A stretch of 64,000 nucleotides of DNA from Halobacterium sp. KA-4 (GCF_021028995.1 NZ_JAJJZG010000014.1:32053-96052), one strand, 5' to 3'; numbered from the stretch's first letter, positions 24,628-32,812 are shown. Notes: generated from the letters alone by a model not told the origin. Made by a program: numbers and translations.

Positions 24628-25476
24628 CTAATCCGAAGAAGTCTCAACGTCATATTCATATCCAAGTTTCTCACGTAGCTGGCGGAACGCATCCAATATC
24701 TTTTCTCCGTCTTCACCAGTAGGAATCTCGATTTGTGCTGGCGGAGTAGCACTCTCCGAACCCAGAACTCGCCAAACCGTTCGACGAAGTAACGACTCCT
24801 CGGACACCGGCTTCCAATCGAGGCGTAGGACGTTCTCAGAAAACAGTGCAGTCACCTGCCTTAGCCGTTCCAACTCATATGACGTACTCTGCTCTCTATA
24901 GGAGCAATACAGAGAGTTCCATTTCAAATCATACGTGGTACCGTTAAATGTCCACGAGGCAAGCCCACCAAACGGAACAATAGCCGAACCTCGAACCTGA
25001 GCAAATGTCTCGTTCAGTTTCTCAATTACTCCCTCGTGTTCCCCTGCGTTGATTTCTCGGATATGGGCCTCATGCGGCACTGAGCGATATAGCCACGACT
25101 GGTCGGTCAGAACTGCAAATTCGACGAAGTAGAACAGACGGTCCGTCCACGCATCAGTATCACCGTCCGGGATTTCGAGTAATGACTCAACCAATGCCCG
25201 GTCCTCGAGAAGCGACGCTCGGAATTCATGATCTGAACCGACAAAGATACATTTCGAGTCGGGGACCTGCGTTAGCTCCCGTTGTACCGTCTCAAATTGA
25301 CCGTGTTCTGGATCAAGCCCTATGTGGACAACAGTTCCGTAGTCCATCAGAACACGAATCGCCCGGTTCTCGACTGTCACACCGCCGAGCTCGTCCCAGT
25401 CTTTCACACCAGATAGACGTCGAGTGACGAGTCTATGTGTCGGTTCTGCAGCATCGAACTTCTCTGTAAACTCCAT
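24628..25476 (-). CDS. Hypothetical protein, 282 residues
   Basis: Not recognised. Soluble, alpha/beta composition. N-terminal half has VENRAIRVLMDYGTVVHIGL and KCIFVGSDHEFRASLLED; the middle is a helical segment with TDQSWLYRSVPHEAHIREIN; then a strand-rich part (GSAIVPFGGLASWTFNGTTY); the end EKILDAFRQLREKLGYEYDV is helical. It is longer than its neighbours and lies just right of the ISH3 element, so it may have entered with it or be cargo of the region. No operon partner. Confidence 0.75.
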   Translation of the reverse strand: MEFTEKFDAAEPTHRLVTRRLSGVKDWDELGGVTVENRAIRVLMDYGTVVHIGLDPEHGQFETVQRELTQVPDSKCIFVGSDHEFRASLLEDRALVESLLEIPDGDTDAWTDRLFYFVEFAVLTDQSWLYRSVPHEAHIREINAGEHEGVIEKLNETFAQVRGSAIVPFGGLASWTFNGTTYDLKWNSLYCSYREQSTSYELERLRQVTALFSENVLRLDWKPVSEESLLRRTVWRVLGSESATPPAQIEIPTGEDGEKILDAFRQLREKLGYEYDVETSSD

Positions 25477-25557
25477 TATCGTTACGTACTCTCGGGATTG
25501 TTGAAATCCTCAGTAGTGAGATATTCTGATCCGGTTGCGGTCATACAGAGGGTGAGT

Positions 25558-25755
25558 CTATCGTGGGTCAAACGCATAGTCGACGATTACCGTCGTAACT
25601 CCCATCATCACTGCGTGGACAGTGGTCAGTTCCTGCAACAACAGACTCCCAACGAATACCCCGAAGAAACTCGCAATACCTACGGCGATGGCGAATTTCA
25701 GTCGGGGGAGGTCTTCGGCCCACCCCTCCAAACGGTAGTATGATTCCAACACCAT
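25558..25755 (-). CDS. 65-residue two-helix membrane protein
   Basis: MVLESYYRLEGWAEDLPRLK precedes helices FAIAVGIASFFGVFVGSLLL and TVHAVMMGVTTVIVDYAF. The internal ATG at 25755 was chosen; upstream codons to 25818 look unnatural and approach a dispersed-repeat fragment. Similar in size and layout to other halobacterial DUF-type two-helix proteins; no family named. Confidence 0.6.
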   Translation of the reverse strand: MVLESYYRLEGWAEDLPRLKFAIAVGIASFFGVFVGSLLLQELTTVHAVMMGVTTVIVDYAFDPR

Positions 25756-25803
25756 CGCCGTGATGTTACTTGAACAGGAGTGTGTAAAAATCATACGTTG
25801 ATA

Positions 25804-25850
25804 CATATGCAACCCCACTTACAAGCTGTTTCACCACAAATAGTACCTGA
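25804..25850 (-). repeat. Dispersed repeat, partial
   Basis: tatgcaaccccacttacaag, ctgtttcaccacaaatagt matches the tail half of a minus copy; the gtacttaccg head is missing. Confidence 0.45.
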
Positions 25851-25900
25851 TTAATGGTGAAGCCGTGCCCTTCTTCCCACTCCAGGGTATCAATTTGTCT

Positions 25901-26479
25901 ATGGGACAATACGATATTCAGGGAATTGACCTGTCGTCCGATCATTACACCGTCGAACAGAGCATGGTACGAAACAAGTACACAGCAAAGGACGACAGCG
26001 GCAATACAGTCCTTCAGGGGAAGCAGGAGACGTTCAAACTCAAAGAGGAGTTCCCATTCTTCGACAAGAACGGCGAAGATGTGTTCACGGTAAACGCTCA
26101 GCAGATCCGAGACTACGAGGGCCAGTACGTCCTCACGGAGGCCCGAAGCGGTGAGGACATCGTCGTCCTCGATCACGAGTATTCCATTCTCGAACAGATT
26201 AAGGGTGCAAGTTGGACGATCCGCGATCCCGAGACCGATGCTGAACTGGCGGAGATTTCCTCTCGTAAGTTCGTGGGCCTATTCCGCACGGGACTATTGG
26301 GTAATCTGATCCCACACCACTACGAGATTACCGACGCCGACGGCGGGCACGTGGGAACGATCTCTGGCCAGCTCTCGATGAAAGACCGGTACGACGTCAA
26401 TATCGAAGATACCAGCTCTGTCCCACGGGAACCGATAGTGGCTGCCGCGATGGTTATCGACGCAATCGAAGGGAACTAG
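25901..26479 (+). CDS. LURP-one-related (tubby-like barrel) protein
   Basis: About 192 residues starting MGQYDIQGIDLSSDHYTVEQ. The repeated strand pattern (YTAKDDSGNTVLQGKQETFK, ILEQIKGASWTIRDPETDAE, IPHHYEITDADGGHVGTISG) fits the LURP-one-related barrel, related to tubby and scramblase domains. Prokaryotic members are uncharacterised and may bind lipids. No signal peptide. An upstream start at 25865 would overlap repeat-like sequence. Single gene; the 3' side has a minus dispersed repeat. Confidence 0.85.
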   Translation: MGQYDIQGIDLSSDHYTVEQSMVRNKYTAKDDSGNTVLQGKQETFKLKEEFPFFDKNGEDVFTVNAQQIRDYEGQYVLTEARSGEDIVVLDHEYSILEQIKGASWTIRDPETDAELAEISSRKFVGLFRTGLLGNLIPHHYEITDADGGHVGTISGQLSMKDRYDVNIEDTSSVPREPIVAAAMVIDAIEGN

Positions 26480-26556
26480 CCTGCGCGATTGATTGGAAAC
26501 TGACTCCAATTGGTGTTCCCAATTGAGAGATTGGTCGTGTTCAAATATGTCTATTC

Positions 26557-26634
26557 AGTATGCACACCTACTGAGCAGCTGTTTCACTCCGAATCCGCTG
26601 GTGAGAACCCTCAGTAAGTACAGGAAGTCTATGA
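26557..26634 (-). repeat. 85-base dispersed repeat
   Basis: Minus copy: agtatgcacacctactgagc, agctgtttcactccgaatcc, gctggtgagaaccc, cagtaagtac. Confidence 0.75.
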
Positions 26635-26717
26635 ATCGGTCGTTATAGATATTCCAGACGTCATTATGTGGCTATCAACAGTATGATTCTAGGGGAAGGC
26701 CCACGTTTGATGGGGTT

Positions 26718-26927
26718 TCAGAAATATGCCTCTCTGATTACAAGCAGTAGCCAGACTATCGGAACAAGAGCAACTATCAATCCAAATATGCCTATCGTAT
26801 AGTTCCCTTCCACGAGCCCCCGCGCCCACCCCCTTCCGAGGTGAAAAGTGAACAGGGCAAGGACGACTAAGATCGCATTACGGAGCGAAAACTCCAACCC
26901 GTCCGTACTGGAATTAGTTGGCGACAT
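26718..26927 (-). CDS. 69-residue two-helix membrane protein
   Basis: MSPTNSSTDGLEFSLRNAIL, then ILVVLALFTFHLGRGWARGL and IGIFGLIVALVPIVWLLLVI. Two membrane helices joined by a basic/glycine loop. Unrecognised. A minus dispersed repeat lies ~85 bases 3' and another lies 50 bases 5'. Confidence 0.65.
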   Translation of the reverse strand: MSPTNSSTDGLEFSLRNAILVVLALFTFHLGRGWARGLVEGNYTIGIFGLIVALVPIVWLLLVIREAYF

Positions 26928-26976
26928 TCCATAATACTTCGTCTCGCCTTGTGAAAAGCCTTCTTTCGTTGCGTTC

Positions 26977-27058
26977 GCTCACCTACTGAGCGGCTGTTTC
27001 ACTTCGAATAACCGAATTAAAATCCGCCTTGATGTCGTGCTCGATCCGGTAAGTACAT
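26977..27058 (-). repeat. 85-base dispersed repeat
   Basis: Minus copy: ctcacctactgagcggctgt, ttcacttcgaata, cgatccggtaagtac. Confidence 0.65.
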
Positions 27059-27107
27059 CAAAATAGCTTAGCGAAAAGTTACACTTGTTGGAGTATATTC
27101 ATCCGAT

Positions 27108-27500
27108 ATGGATTCCCGAAGATTGGCCCTCGTCATCCTTCTCGTCCTCGCTGGTTGTCAGCAGGGGCCAGACCATAATTACCCTGAAGAACCACACGCC
27201 GTGCACTTGGGTGCGAGTATCGAGGAGAGTACTCCTGCAAACGTGACTGTCGTCAACTGGAACGAGACCTCGCTTTCAGCGAACGAAACCGTCCAATCAG
27301 TCGTCGAAACCGCAGTCAAAACGAACGCGACAGATGAGACGATCTCCCTCGAAATGTCCCGGTCACTTCGAGACCAATTCCGCGAGCTCCCACATCAAAT
27401 AACCCAATCAGACTACGTGACGGAGCCAACCGTATCCGTCTACGTCAGGCATAATACCACTATTATTCAGATCCAACTTGAGCCAATCATATACGGCTAA
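27108..27500 (+). CDS. Lipoprotein, unknown
   Basis: 130 residues. MDSRRLALVILLVLAGCQQG is a short signal with a lipobox (LAGC), arginine pair included. The mature part is rich in Asn/Thr glycosylation-type sequons (NVTVVNWNETSLSANETV, NTTIIQIQ), a feature of haloarchaeal surface proteins. Not recognised as a family. Confidence 0.75.
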   Translation: MDSRRLALVILLVLAGCQQGPDHNYPEEPHAVHLGASIEESTPANVTVVNWNETSLSANETVQSVVETAVKTNATDETISLEMSRSLRDQFRELPHQITQSDYVTEPTVSVYVRHNTTIIQIQLEPIIYG

Positions 27501-27660
27501 GGTAGATTCTGGAATCAGGAACAGGAGTGCATAGGATGGTTCGGCTCCAAGTTCGCAGATCTACTCCCTAGGGAATTCGCCTAGTTCGAGAATGAAAATA
27601 ACCACTCTGTAAACAGTTCTTTGGCACCCTCAACTAGAGCCCTCCCAGTCGAGGGTGAGT

Positions 27661-27740
27661 TCGGTGAGACTGTCAAACCTGCAACTCCCACCGCTCGGGA
27701 TTCCTCCGTGTGAACGTGGAGGATGTCAATCGAGGGTTCG
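27661..27740 (+). mobile_element. Orphan TnpB-type right-end hairpin
   Basis: ccgctcgggattcctccgtg then tgaacgtggaggatgtcaat and cgagg. Inner stem cctcc/ggagg (27703-27707/27718-27722) inside an outer stem ctcg/cgag (27694-27697/27731-27734). The same Y-shaped layout and shared words (ctccgtgt, ggatgtc) occur right after the complete tnpB at 59845-59884. No tnpB is present here. The rest of 27501-27818 shows nothing else. Confidence 0.5.
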
Positions 27741-27818
27741 CTATCGCTGGAGCTCTATCGGATATGTTTTGTGCCCTCTCGAAAGACGATGATATGGAGA
27801 GTAATGTATACTACACGA

Positions 27819-28454
27819 ATGCGAGTGGCGGTCGCAGCCGCCCTCGTTGCCCTCACGCTGACTGCCGGCTGTATCGGCGGGCTATCCACTGATAGCTCTG
27901 TCAACGCCGCCGCAGTCGGAGACGCAGTCGAACAGCGATACGCCGCCCTTGACGGCTACGACGCCACGGTCTCCCGTACAGTTGAAGTCGGTGACGCAAC
28001 TACGGAGACCCGCGCGGACGTCACCGTCCACGGCGATCAACGAGATGTTATGTACACGGCTGGCCCGAATGCTGGTGAAACAGTTACTAGCGCAGCCGAT
28101 AGTGGCCCGGTCTTCACCACAGGCCCAAGCAATACTGGCGCGGTTGCGCCGGCTAGTTATGGGGCACTTGCGGAAACGCTCGTCCGAACAAGTAACGTCT
28201 CCGTCGATCGGGTAACTAGCTATGGCGGCCACCAGACCGCTGTTGTTGAACTCACGCCGGTGGCGAACGCAACGGCGACAGGGACGGCGAACGTGACACG
28301 CACCGTCTGGGTGGATCTGAACCGTAAGATTCCCCTGAAGGTCGTCACGTCCTGGACGACGGCTGACGGGCAGCCGGCGACCGTTACCGTCTCCTACGAT
28401 GACGTCGATCTCCACGAAAATAATGCATCGAATACTGCTGAGGTGGCGATGTGA
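27819..28454 (+). CDS. LolA-like lipoprotein
   Basis: About 211 residues from MRVAVAAALVALTLTAGCIG, a Sec-type signal with lipobox TAGC. The mature part (AVEQRYAALDGYDATVSRTV, VTVHGDQRDVMY, TRTVWVDLNRKIPLKVVTSW) has the half-barrel pattern of haloarchaeal proteins annotated as LolA-like or outer-membrane-lipoprotein-sorting-like. Its stop overlaps the GTG start of the next gene by 4 bases, so it is the first gene of a three-gene operon with an S49 protease. It may be a substrate or partner of that protease. Confidence 0.8.
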   Translation: MRVAVAAALVALTLTAGCIGGLSTDSSVNAAAVGDAVEQRYAALDGYDATVSRTVEVGDATTETRADVTVHGDQRDVMYTAGPNAGETVTSAADSGPVFTTGPSNTGAVAPASYGALAETLVRTSNVSVDRVTSYGGHQTAVVELTPVANATATGTANVTRTVWVDLNRKIPLKVVTSWTTADGQPATVTVSYDDVDLHENNASNTAEVAM

Positions 28455-29362
28455 CGGCCCTTGATGGCTCTACTCGCCAGCTCACACTCGTTCTCATCGT
28501 TGTTGGTCTCCTCGTCGGCGTTGCGGTCGCACCACAGGCATGGGATCGCGCGACCGAACCCAACGGGACAGTCGCGGTTGTGGAGCTTCACGGCTCTATC
28601 ACGGGTGACTCCGCGACCGCAGTCATCGACGATCTCCGGGACGCCCGTCAGAACGACTCCATTCAGGCGGTCGTTCTTGATGTGAACAGTCCTGGTGGGA
28701 CGGCGTCGGCGAGCGAGCAGCTCTATCTCGCGGTGAAGCGCACCGCGGGTGAGATGCCTGTCGTTGCGAGCGTCACCGGCACTGCGGCCTCTGGGTCGTA
28801 CTACGCTGCCGCGCCCGCTGACGATATCTACGTCACGCCCGCCTCTGTTGTCGGGAGCATCGGCGTGCGCGCCACCCTGCCCTCGTCGAGCATTCCATCC
28901 GGGCAAGTCGTCACTGGTCCGGACAAAGTCGGTGGCTCAACGCCTGATGAAGTCCGCCAGCGCGTCGAGACGCTGCGGCGCGCGTTCGTCGGCTCCGTGT
29001 TCGCCGAGCGCGGCGACCGTATCGAGTTGACGCGCGAGGAGGTCTCGCACGCGAAGGTGTACGCGGGCGCCAGCGGCGTGGAGAACGGCCTCGCGGACGA
29101 AATCGGCGGCGTTGACACGGCTATCGAGGCCGCTGCTGACGACGCCGGCCTTAGCAACTACGACGTGGCGCGCATGGAAGCGCCGCAGCCGTCGGTACTC
29201 GCCCAGCTTGGGCTTTCCGCAGACACCACTAGCGACGCGACCACCGAGCAGACCTTCGACTATCGCGGCGTCGACACCGTCCAATATCTCATGCTGCATG
29301 GAACCATCACAACCGACACAGCTCGTAACGCAACGGAGGTGACCGCGAATGCAACCGCGTAA
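28451..29362 (+). CDS. sppA: SppA-type S49 signal peptide peptidase
   Basis: 303 residues, GTG start. One N-terminal membrane anchor (LVLIVVGLLVGVAVAPQ), then the S49 fold: VAVVELHGSITGDSATAVID, AVVLDVNSPGGTASASEQLY, and the nucleophile region VASVTGTAASGSYYAAAPAD with Ser114 in the A-S-G-x-Y-Y motif, followed by YVTPASVVGSIGV. The general base Lys of the S/K dyad should be in the helix after this (SHAKVYAGASGVENGLADEI). S49 enzymes cut signal-peptide remnants or membrane proteins on the outer face. Overlaps both neighbours. Confidence 0.9.
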   Translation: MTALDGSTRQLTLVLIVVGLLVGVAVAPQAWDRATEPNGTVAVVELHGSITGDSATAVIDDLRDARQNDSIQAVVLDVNSPGGTASASEQLYLAVKRTAGEMPVVASVTGTAASGSYYAAAPADDIYVTPASVVGSIGVRATLPSSSIPSGQVVTGPDKVGGSTPDEVRQRVETLRRAFVGSVFAERGDRIELTREEVSHAKVYAGASGVENGLADEIGGVDTAIEAAADDAGLSNYDVARMEAPQPSVLAQLGLSADTTSDATTEQTFDYRGVDTVQYLMLHGTITTDTARNATEVTANATA

Positions 29363-30362
29363 GGTTGCCCGCGCCATCGGCGTCATCGCCGTCGTCGCTG
29401 CAGTCGTCGTCGCCGCGGCATTCGCCGGCGGTCTCGTGTTGGGCTCACCCACGCAGGGTGACGCACCCGACGCACCCGCCTACGACACGAACGAACTGGT
29501 CGCCGAGCCCATCGAAGACGATGGGAGCGTCACCGCACCTGCAGATGGCGAGTCGAAGACTGTCGTGGTGGACATGAGCCACGGCAACGGCGTCAGCGAG
29601 AACGCCATCCAGCCGCTCGTCGACGCGCTCGTCGCCGCGGGCCACGAGGTCCAGATGTACGCCGGCGGGTCGTCGAGCACCATCGGCTCGCAGTCCGGCG
29701 CGGCGTTCAACGAGACGCTGCGCGGCGCGGACGCACTTGTCGCTGCCAGCCCCGCGACGACGTACTCGTCGAACGAAGTGGCAGGCGTCGAAGCGTTCGC
29801 TGACGCCGGCGGTCGCGTGCTGCTCGCGGCTGAGCCGCCGACGACCACGAGCACGACGTCGACCGTCTCGATACCCGGCTTGACGTCGAGCGGGACGGTG
29901 TCCGCTGCCGGGCAGCCGACGAACCTTGCAGCCGCGTTCGGCGTGTCGTTCGGGAACGGCTACCTCTACGACATGGCCGAGAACGCGAACAACTTCCAGT
30001 CCGTGTACGCGGGCGGTGACAGCGGCGTCGCCGACGGCGTCGAGGATGCAGTCCTCACCGACGCCACGCCCGTGACAACTGGCGGGGACGCCTCGCCGGT
30101 GCTCACTGCCAGCGACGTCTCGCTGTCCTCAACACGCGAGGAAGCGTCGTATAGTGTCGCTGCGCGCAACGGGAACGTGCTCGCCGTCGGGGACACTGAC
30201 TTCCTGACGTCGACGAGCGCGACGACCGGCGACAACGACGTGTTGTTGAGCAACGTTGCCGCGTTCCTCGTCGAGGGTGACAAGCAATCCGGCATCCCCG
30301 CTAGCAGTCAATCCGGTGGGCAATCATCCGGCACAGGCACGACACCCGTGATGGCTACCTGA
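29349..30362 (+). CDS. Membrane-anchored DUF4350-like protein
   Basis: 337 residues. One N-terminal helix (AIGVIAVVAAVVVAAAFAGG), then an exported alpha/beta domain starting KTVVVDMSHGNGVSENAIQP, LVDALVAAGHEVQMYAGGSS, GADALVAASPATTYSSNEVA and GGRVLLAAEPPTT. This is the GldG/DUF4350-type glutamine-amidotransferase-like fold used in surface complexes. Ends in a Ser/Gly/Thr linker. Overlaps sppA by 14 bases, so made together with it; the three proteins probably work at the cell surface. Confidence 0.8.
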   Translation: MQPRKVARAIGVIAVVAAVVVAAAFAGGLVLGSPTQGDAPDAPAYDTNELVAEPIEDDGSVTAPADGESKTVVVDMSHGNGVSENAIQPLVDALVAAGHEVQMYAGGSSSTIGSQSGAAFNETLRGADALVAASPATTYSSNEVAGVEAFADAGGRVLLAAEPPTTTSTTSTVSIPGLTSSGTVSAAGQPTNLAAAFGVSFGNGYLYDMAENANNFQSVYAGGDSGVADGVEDAVLTDATPVTTGGDASPVLTASDVSLSSTREEASYSVAARNGNVLAVGDTDFLTSTSATTGDNDVLLSNVAAFLVEGDKQSGIPASSQSGGQSSGTGTTPVMAT

Positions 30363-30741
30363 TCGGGGATCCAGCTCTGCATCGGGCACCTGGCACGTTG
30401 CTCGCCCCAATCGGTACCCATACGCACCGATCGAGATTTGCGTAGTGTACGCTTCGAACTTCCCGAGCAAACGGTTGCAGTCCGAATTCCACGAGGGACG
30501 GATACGTAGCGCAGTCCACCCAGTCACTCTAGCAACGAAAACGGTGGGCTAAGGCCACCAATCCAAAACACTACCCACAACTCAGCACAGCGCAGCAGAA
30601 ACCCACCTTAACGCAGAAATTCCTCAGCAGTTCTAGTGAGATAGGCGCGAAGTAGAGATGCTTATCGCACGGTTTCAAATGCCAATAGTTGTAAATCGTT
30701 CTCTGGGATAGTTTCCGCTGTCCGTAGGGTGTTCACGACCT
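30363..30741. other. Intergenic stretch after the SppA operon
   Basis: A minus-strand frame (30324-30527, e.g. MTGWTALRIRPSWNSDCNRL) is open but overlaps the operon end and is not family-like; I judged it a relic or chance frame. No repeat copy or strong hairpin. Confidence 0.4.
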
Positions 30742-31098
30742 ATGTATACGGGAGATGACGTCGAATTCGGTGGTATTTGGGAGGGGCTGAGTACCCTCCT
30801 CGTCTCGGTGCTTGCATTAGGCGTGTTCGTGGTCGCGTCGGACCCAATCAACATTGGTGGCGTTGTAGCGAGTGTCGCCCTTGCCGTATTTGGGCTTGCG
30901 CAGCTCCTTGCGCCCCGAGTGTTACCGTGGTATACGAGTCTCTCGCCTCGCTGGACTGGCCTGTTCTGGATACTCGTTGGAATCGGTCTCGCCATGTTGG
31001 GTGTCGTCGCCTCGACTACGATTGGCACATTCAGTGGCGGTCTGATACTCGGGATTCTATTCGTTCTCTACGGGTGTCTCACCGCACTTGACCGATAA
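30742..31098 (+). CDS. Four-helix membrane protein, unknown
   Basis: 118 residues: MYTGDDVEFGGIWEGLSTLL, then helices LSTLLVSVLALGVFVVA, NIGGVVASVALAVFGLAQLL, WTGLFWILVGIGLAMLGVVA and GGLILGILFVLYGCLTAL. Unrecognised. A full plus copy of the dispersed repeat begins 8 bases after the stop. Confidence 0.7.
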   Translation: MYTGDDVEFGGIWEGLSTLLVSVLALGVFVVASDPINIGGVVASVALAVFGLAQLLAPRVLPWYTSLSPRWTGLFWILVGIGLAMLGVVASTTIGTFSGGLILGILFVLYGCLTALDR

Positions 31099-31106
31099 AC
31101 ACATCT

Positions 31107-31193
31107 CTTGTACTTACCGAAAATATGAACCACATCGAGGCGGGTTCTCACCAGCGAATTCGGAGTGAAACAGCTGCTCAGTCGGTGTGCGAG
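31107..31193 (+). repeat. 85-base dispersed repeat
   Basis: Full plus copy: cttgtacttaccgaaaatat, gaaccacatcgaggcgggtt (a GAACC/GGTTC stem), ctcaccagcgaattcggagt, gaaacagctgctcagtcggt. Confidence 0.8.
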
Positions 31194-31252
31194 TGTATCG
31201 AACAGTTCAGTCTGTCGGGACATTTAAAATGTGAGCAATTGTGCATTAGACC

Positions 31253-31453
31253 ATGACTTCTGGTGCAGTTGACGCAGAAGATTCCCCCTCCGTCCGGGTC
31301 CTGTCCCCGGTGAATGTTGGACTTGTTCTGATTGGTATTGTGTACGCTGTGTTGACGCTTGCTGATGTCATCGATTATCCGTGGCTCTCAGTCGTGTTAA
31401 TCCTCGTGGGTGGCGGGGTCGTCACATATAGAGCATACCGACGGGAGTCGTGA
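31253..31453 (+). CDS. 66-residue two-helix membrane protein
   Basis: MTSGAVDAEDSPSVRVLSPV followed by NVGLVLIGIVYAVLTLADVI and YPWLSVVLILVGGGVVTYRA, ending YRRES. A TATA-like stretch (tttaaaatg, 31223-31231) lies ~25 bases upstream, supporting this start. A partial plus dispersed repeat (tgtacttaccgaccgacgct) follows the stop. Confidence 0.7.
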   Translation: MTSGAVDAEDSPSVRVLSPVNVGLVLIGIVYAVLTLADVIDYPWLSVVLILVGGGVVTYRAYRRES

Positions 31454-31572
31454 GAGATACACGCCCTGTACTTACCGACCGACGCTCGAATCTAGTAGCC
31501 GTTGAGAGTTTCAACAGAGCCCCAAATTTCCACCCGCCGTACTTTAAGTGAGTTGTCCGACGAATACTCTGT

Positions 31573-32133
31573 ATGAGCACGCTCGCGGACACAATCCAAA
31601 TCGAGAACGTCGTTGCGTCCAGTGATCTCGGCCAGGAACTCGCCCTCGACCAACTCGCCACAGACCTTCCCGGCGCCGAGTACAACCCCGAGGACTTTCC
31701 TGGAATCGTCTACCGCCTCCAGGAGCCGAAGTCAGCCACGCTGATTTTCCGCTCGGGGAAAGTCGTCTGTACCGGCGCCCAAAGCGTCGATGACGTTCAC
31801 GAAGCCCTCGAAATCGTGTTTGAGGACATCCGCGAGTTAGGCATCGATGTCTCGAGTAATCCGCCGATTGAGGTGCAGAATATCGTCTCCAGTGCCGATC
31901 TCAAGCAATCGTTGAACTTGAACGCAATCGCAATCGGGCTCGGCCTAGAGCAAATCGAGTATGAACCCGAACAATTCCCTGGCCTCGTCTACCGCCTCGA
32001 TGAACCCGATGTCGTCGTTCTCTTGTTTGGCAGTGGGAAACTCGTCATTACCGGCGCAAATGAATCTGAGGACGCCCAGCACGCGCTGGCACACGTCAAA
32101 GACCGCCTCACTGAACTCGGCTTGCTTGAGTAA
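31573..32133 (+). CDS. tbp: TATA-box-binding protein
   Basis: 186 residues, the complete two-repeat saddle. Repeat 1: IQIENVVASSDLGQELALDQ, FPGIVYRLQEPKSATLIFRS, GKVVCTGAQS; repeat 2: VQNIVSSADLKQSLNLNAIA, FPGLVYRLDEPDVVVLLFGS, GKLVITGANE. Haloarchaea carry several tbp and tfb genes, commonly on plasmids, allowing promoter-selective transcription. A TATA-like box actttaag (31541-31548) stands ~28 bases before the ATG, so the mRNA is leaderless. A PadR regulator is convergent downstream. Confidence 0.97.
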   Translation: MSTLADTIQIENVVASSDLGQELALDQLATDLPGAEYNPEDFPGIVYRLQEPKSATLIFRSGKVVCTGAQSVDDVHEALEIVFEDIRELGIDVSSNPPIEVQNIVSSADLKQSLNLNAIAIGLGLEQIEYEPEQFPGLVYRLDEPDVVVLLFGSGKLVITGANESEDAQHALAHVKDRLTELGLLE

Positions 32134-32225
32134 TCCCCCGTTTATAGAACGACTACCACGCGAAAGGAGCTGTGTTGCTGGGGCGAGTGGCATCCACCTG
32201 TCCCTGATCGCTGGGAACGGGGGTG

Positions 32226-32507
32226 TTACTCGCTGACGTCGACGTACTGGGATTCCCAGTCACGACGAGCAGCAATTTCACGGCGGCCACGCTGTGTGAG
32301 CGTGTACACGTTCGTGCGCTTGTCGAGTTGTCCCTTCTCGACGAGGCCTTTGTCGACAAGGTCGTCGAGATTCGGATAGAGTCGGCCGTGGTTAATCTCC
32401 TGTTCGTAGTAGTCCTCGAGTTCATCCTTGACTGCGAGCCCATGTGGTTCGTCGAGCCCGGCGATCACGTACAAGATGTCCCGCTGGAATCCAGTTAAAT
32501 CGTGCAT
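32226..32507 (-). CDS. PadR-family regulator, copy 2
   Basis: 93 residues: MHDLTGFQRDILYVIAGLDE, GLAVKDELEDYYEQEINHGR, LYPNLDDLVDKGLVEKGQLD, TNVYTLTQRGRREIAARRDW. Near-identical in layout to the PadR at 21390-21671. Reads toward tbp. An acttaatcc TATA-like element on the minus strand (~32533-32541) supports the start at 32507. Confidence 0.93.
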   Translation of the reverse strand: MHDLTGFQRDILYVIAGLDEPHGLAVKDELEDYYEQEINHGRLYPNLDDLVDKGLVEKGQLDKRTNVYTLTQRGRREIAARRDWESQYVDVSE

Positions 32508-32644
32508 TCGTCTATTTCCCTTCTTTTCGTGGGTGGATTAAGTGTTCTCTGGTGCTCGGAGGGGAATATTCGAGACTACTTGCCGGGAATCCCGCGTGAG
32601 GACTTCGAACCTTTATGTGGTGGGCAGGCGAAACCTGCGATGGA

Positions 32645-32812
32645 ATGTCTGACCTTATCGTCAAAGCAGCCGTGAAGGACGAACTTTCGGAGCACAACGT
32701 CTCGGCCGATTTCTACGACGCCCTCAACGCGGAAGTCGCTGAACTGCTCGATGACGCCGCCGACCGTGCCGAAGCGAACAACCGGAAGACGGTCCAGCCT
32801 CGCGACCTGTAG
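32645..32812 (+). CDS. Small histone-fold protein (DUF1931-like)
   Basis: 55 residues: MSDLIVKAAVKDELSEHNVS, ADFYDALNAEVAELLDDAAD, RAEANNRKTVQPRDL. Single histone-type fold with the terminal K-T-V-Q-P-R-D-L (helix 3 start) known from archaeal histones and DUF1931. Very acidic, as other haloarchaeal forms. Haloarchaeal histone-like proteins act more as regulators than as nucleosome formers. Internal ATG at 32645 preferred to 32615 by family length. Confidence 0.85.
   Translation: MSDLIVKAAVKDELSEHNVSADFYDALNAEVAELLDDAADRAEANNRKTVQPRDL

Noticed and set aside
30324..30527. Minus-strand 67-codon frame after the SppA operon
   Set aside because: Overlaps the end of an accepted gene and has no family resemblance or promoter.
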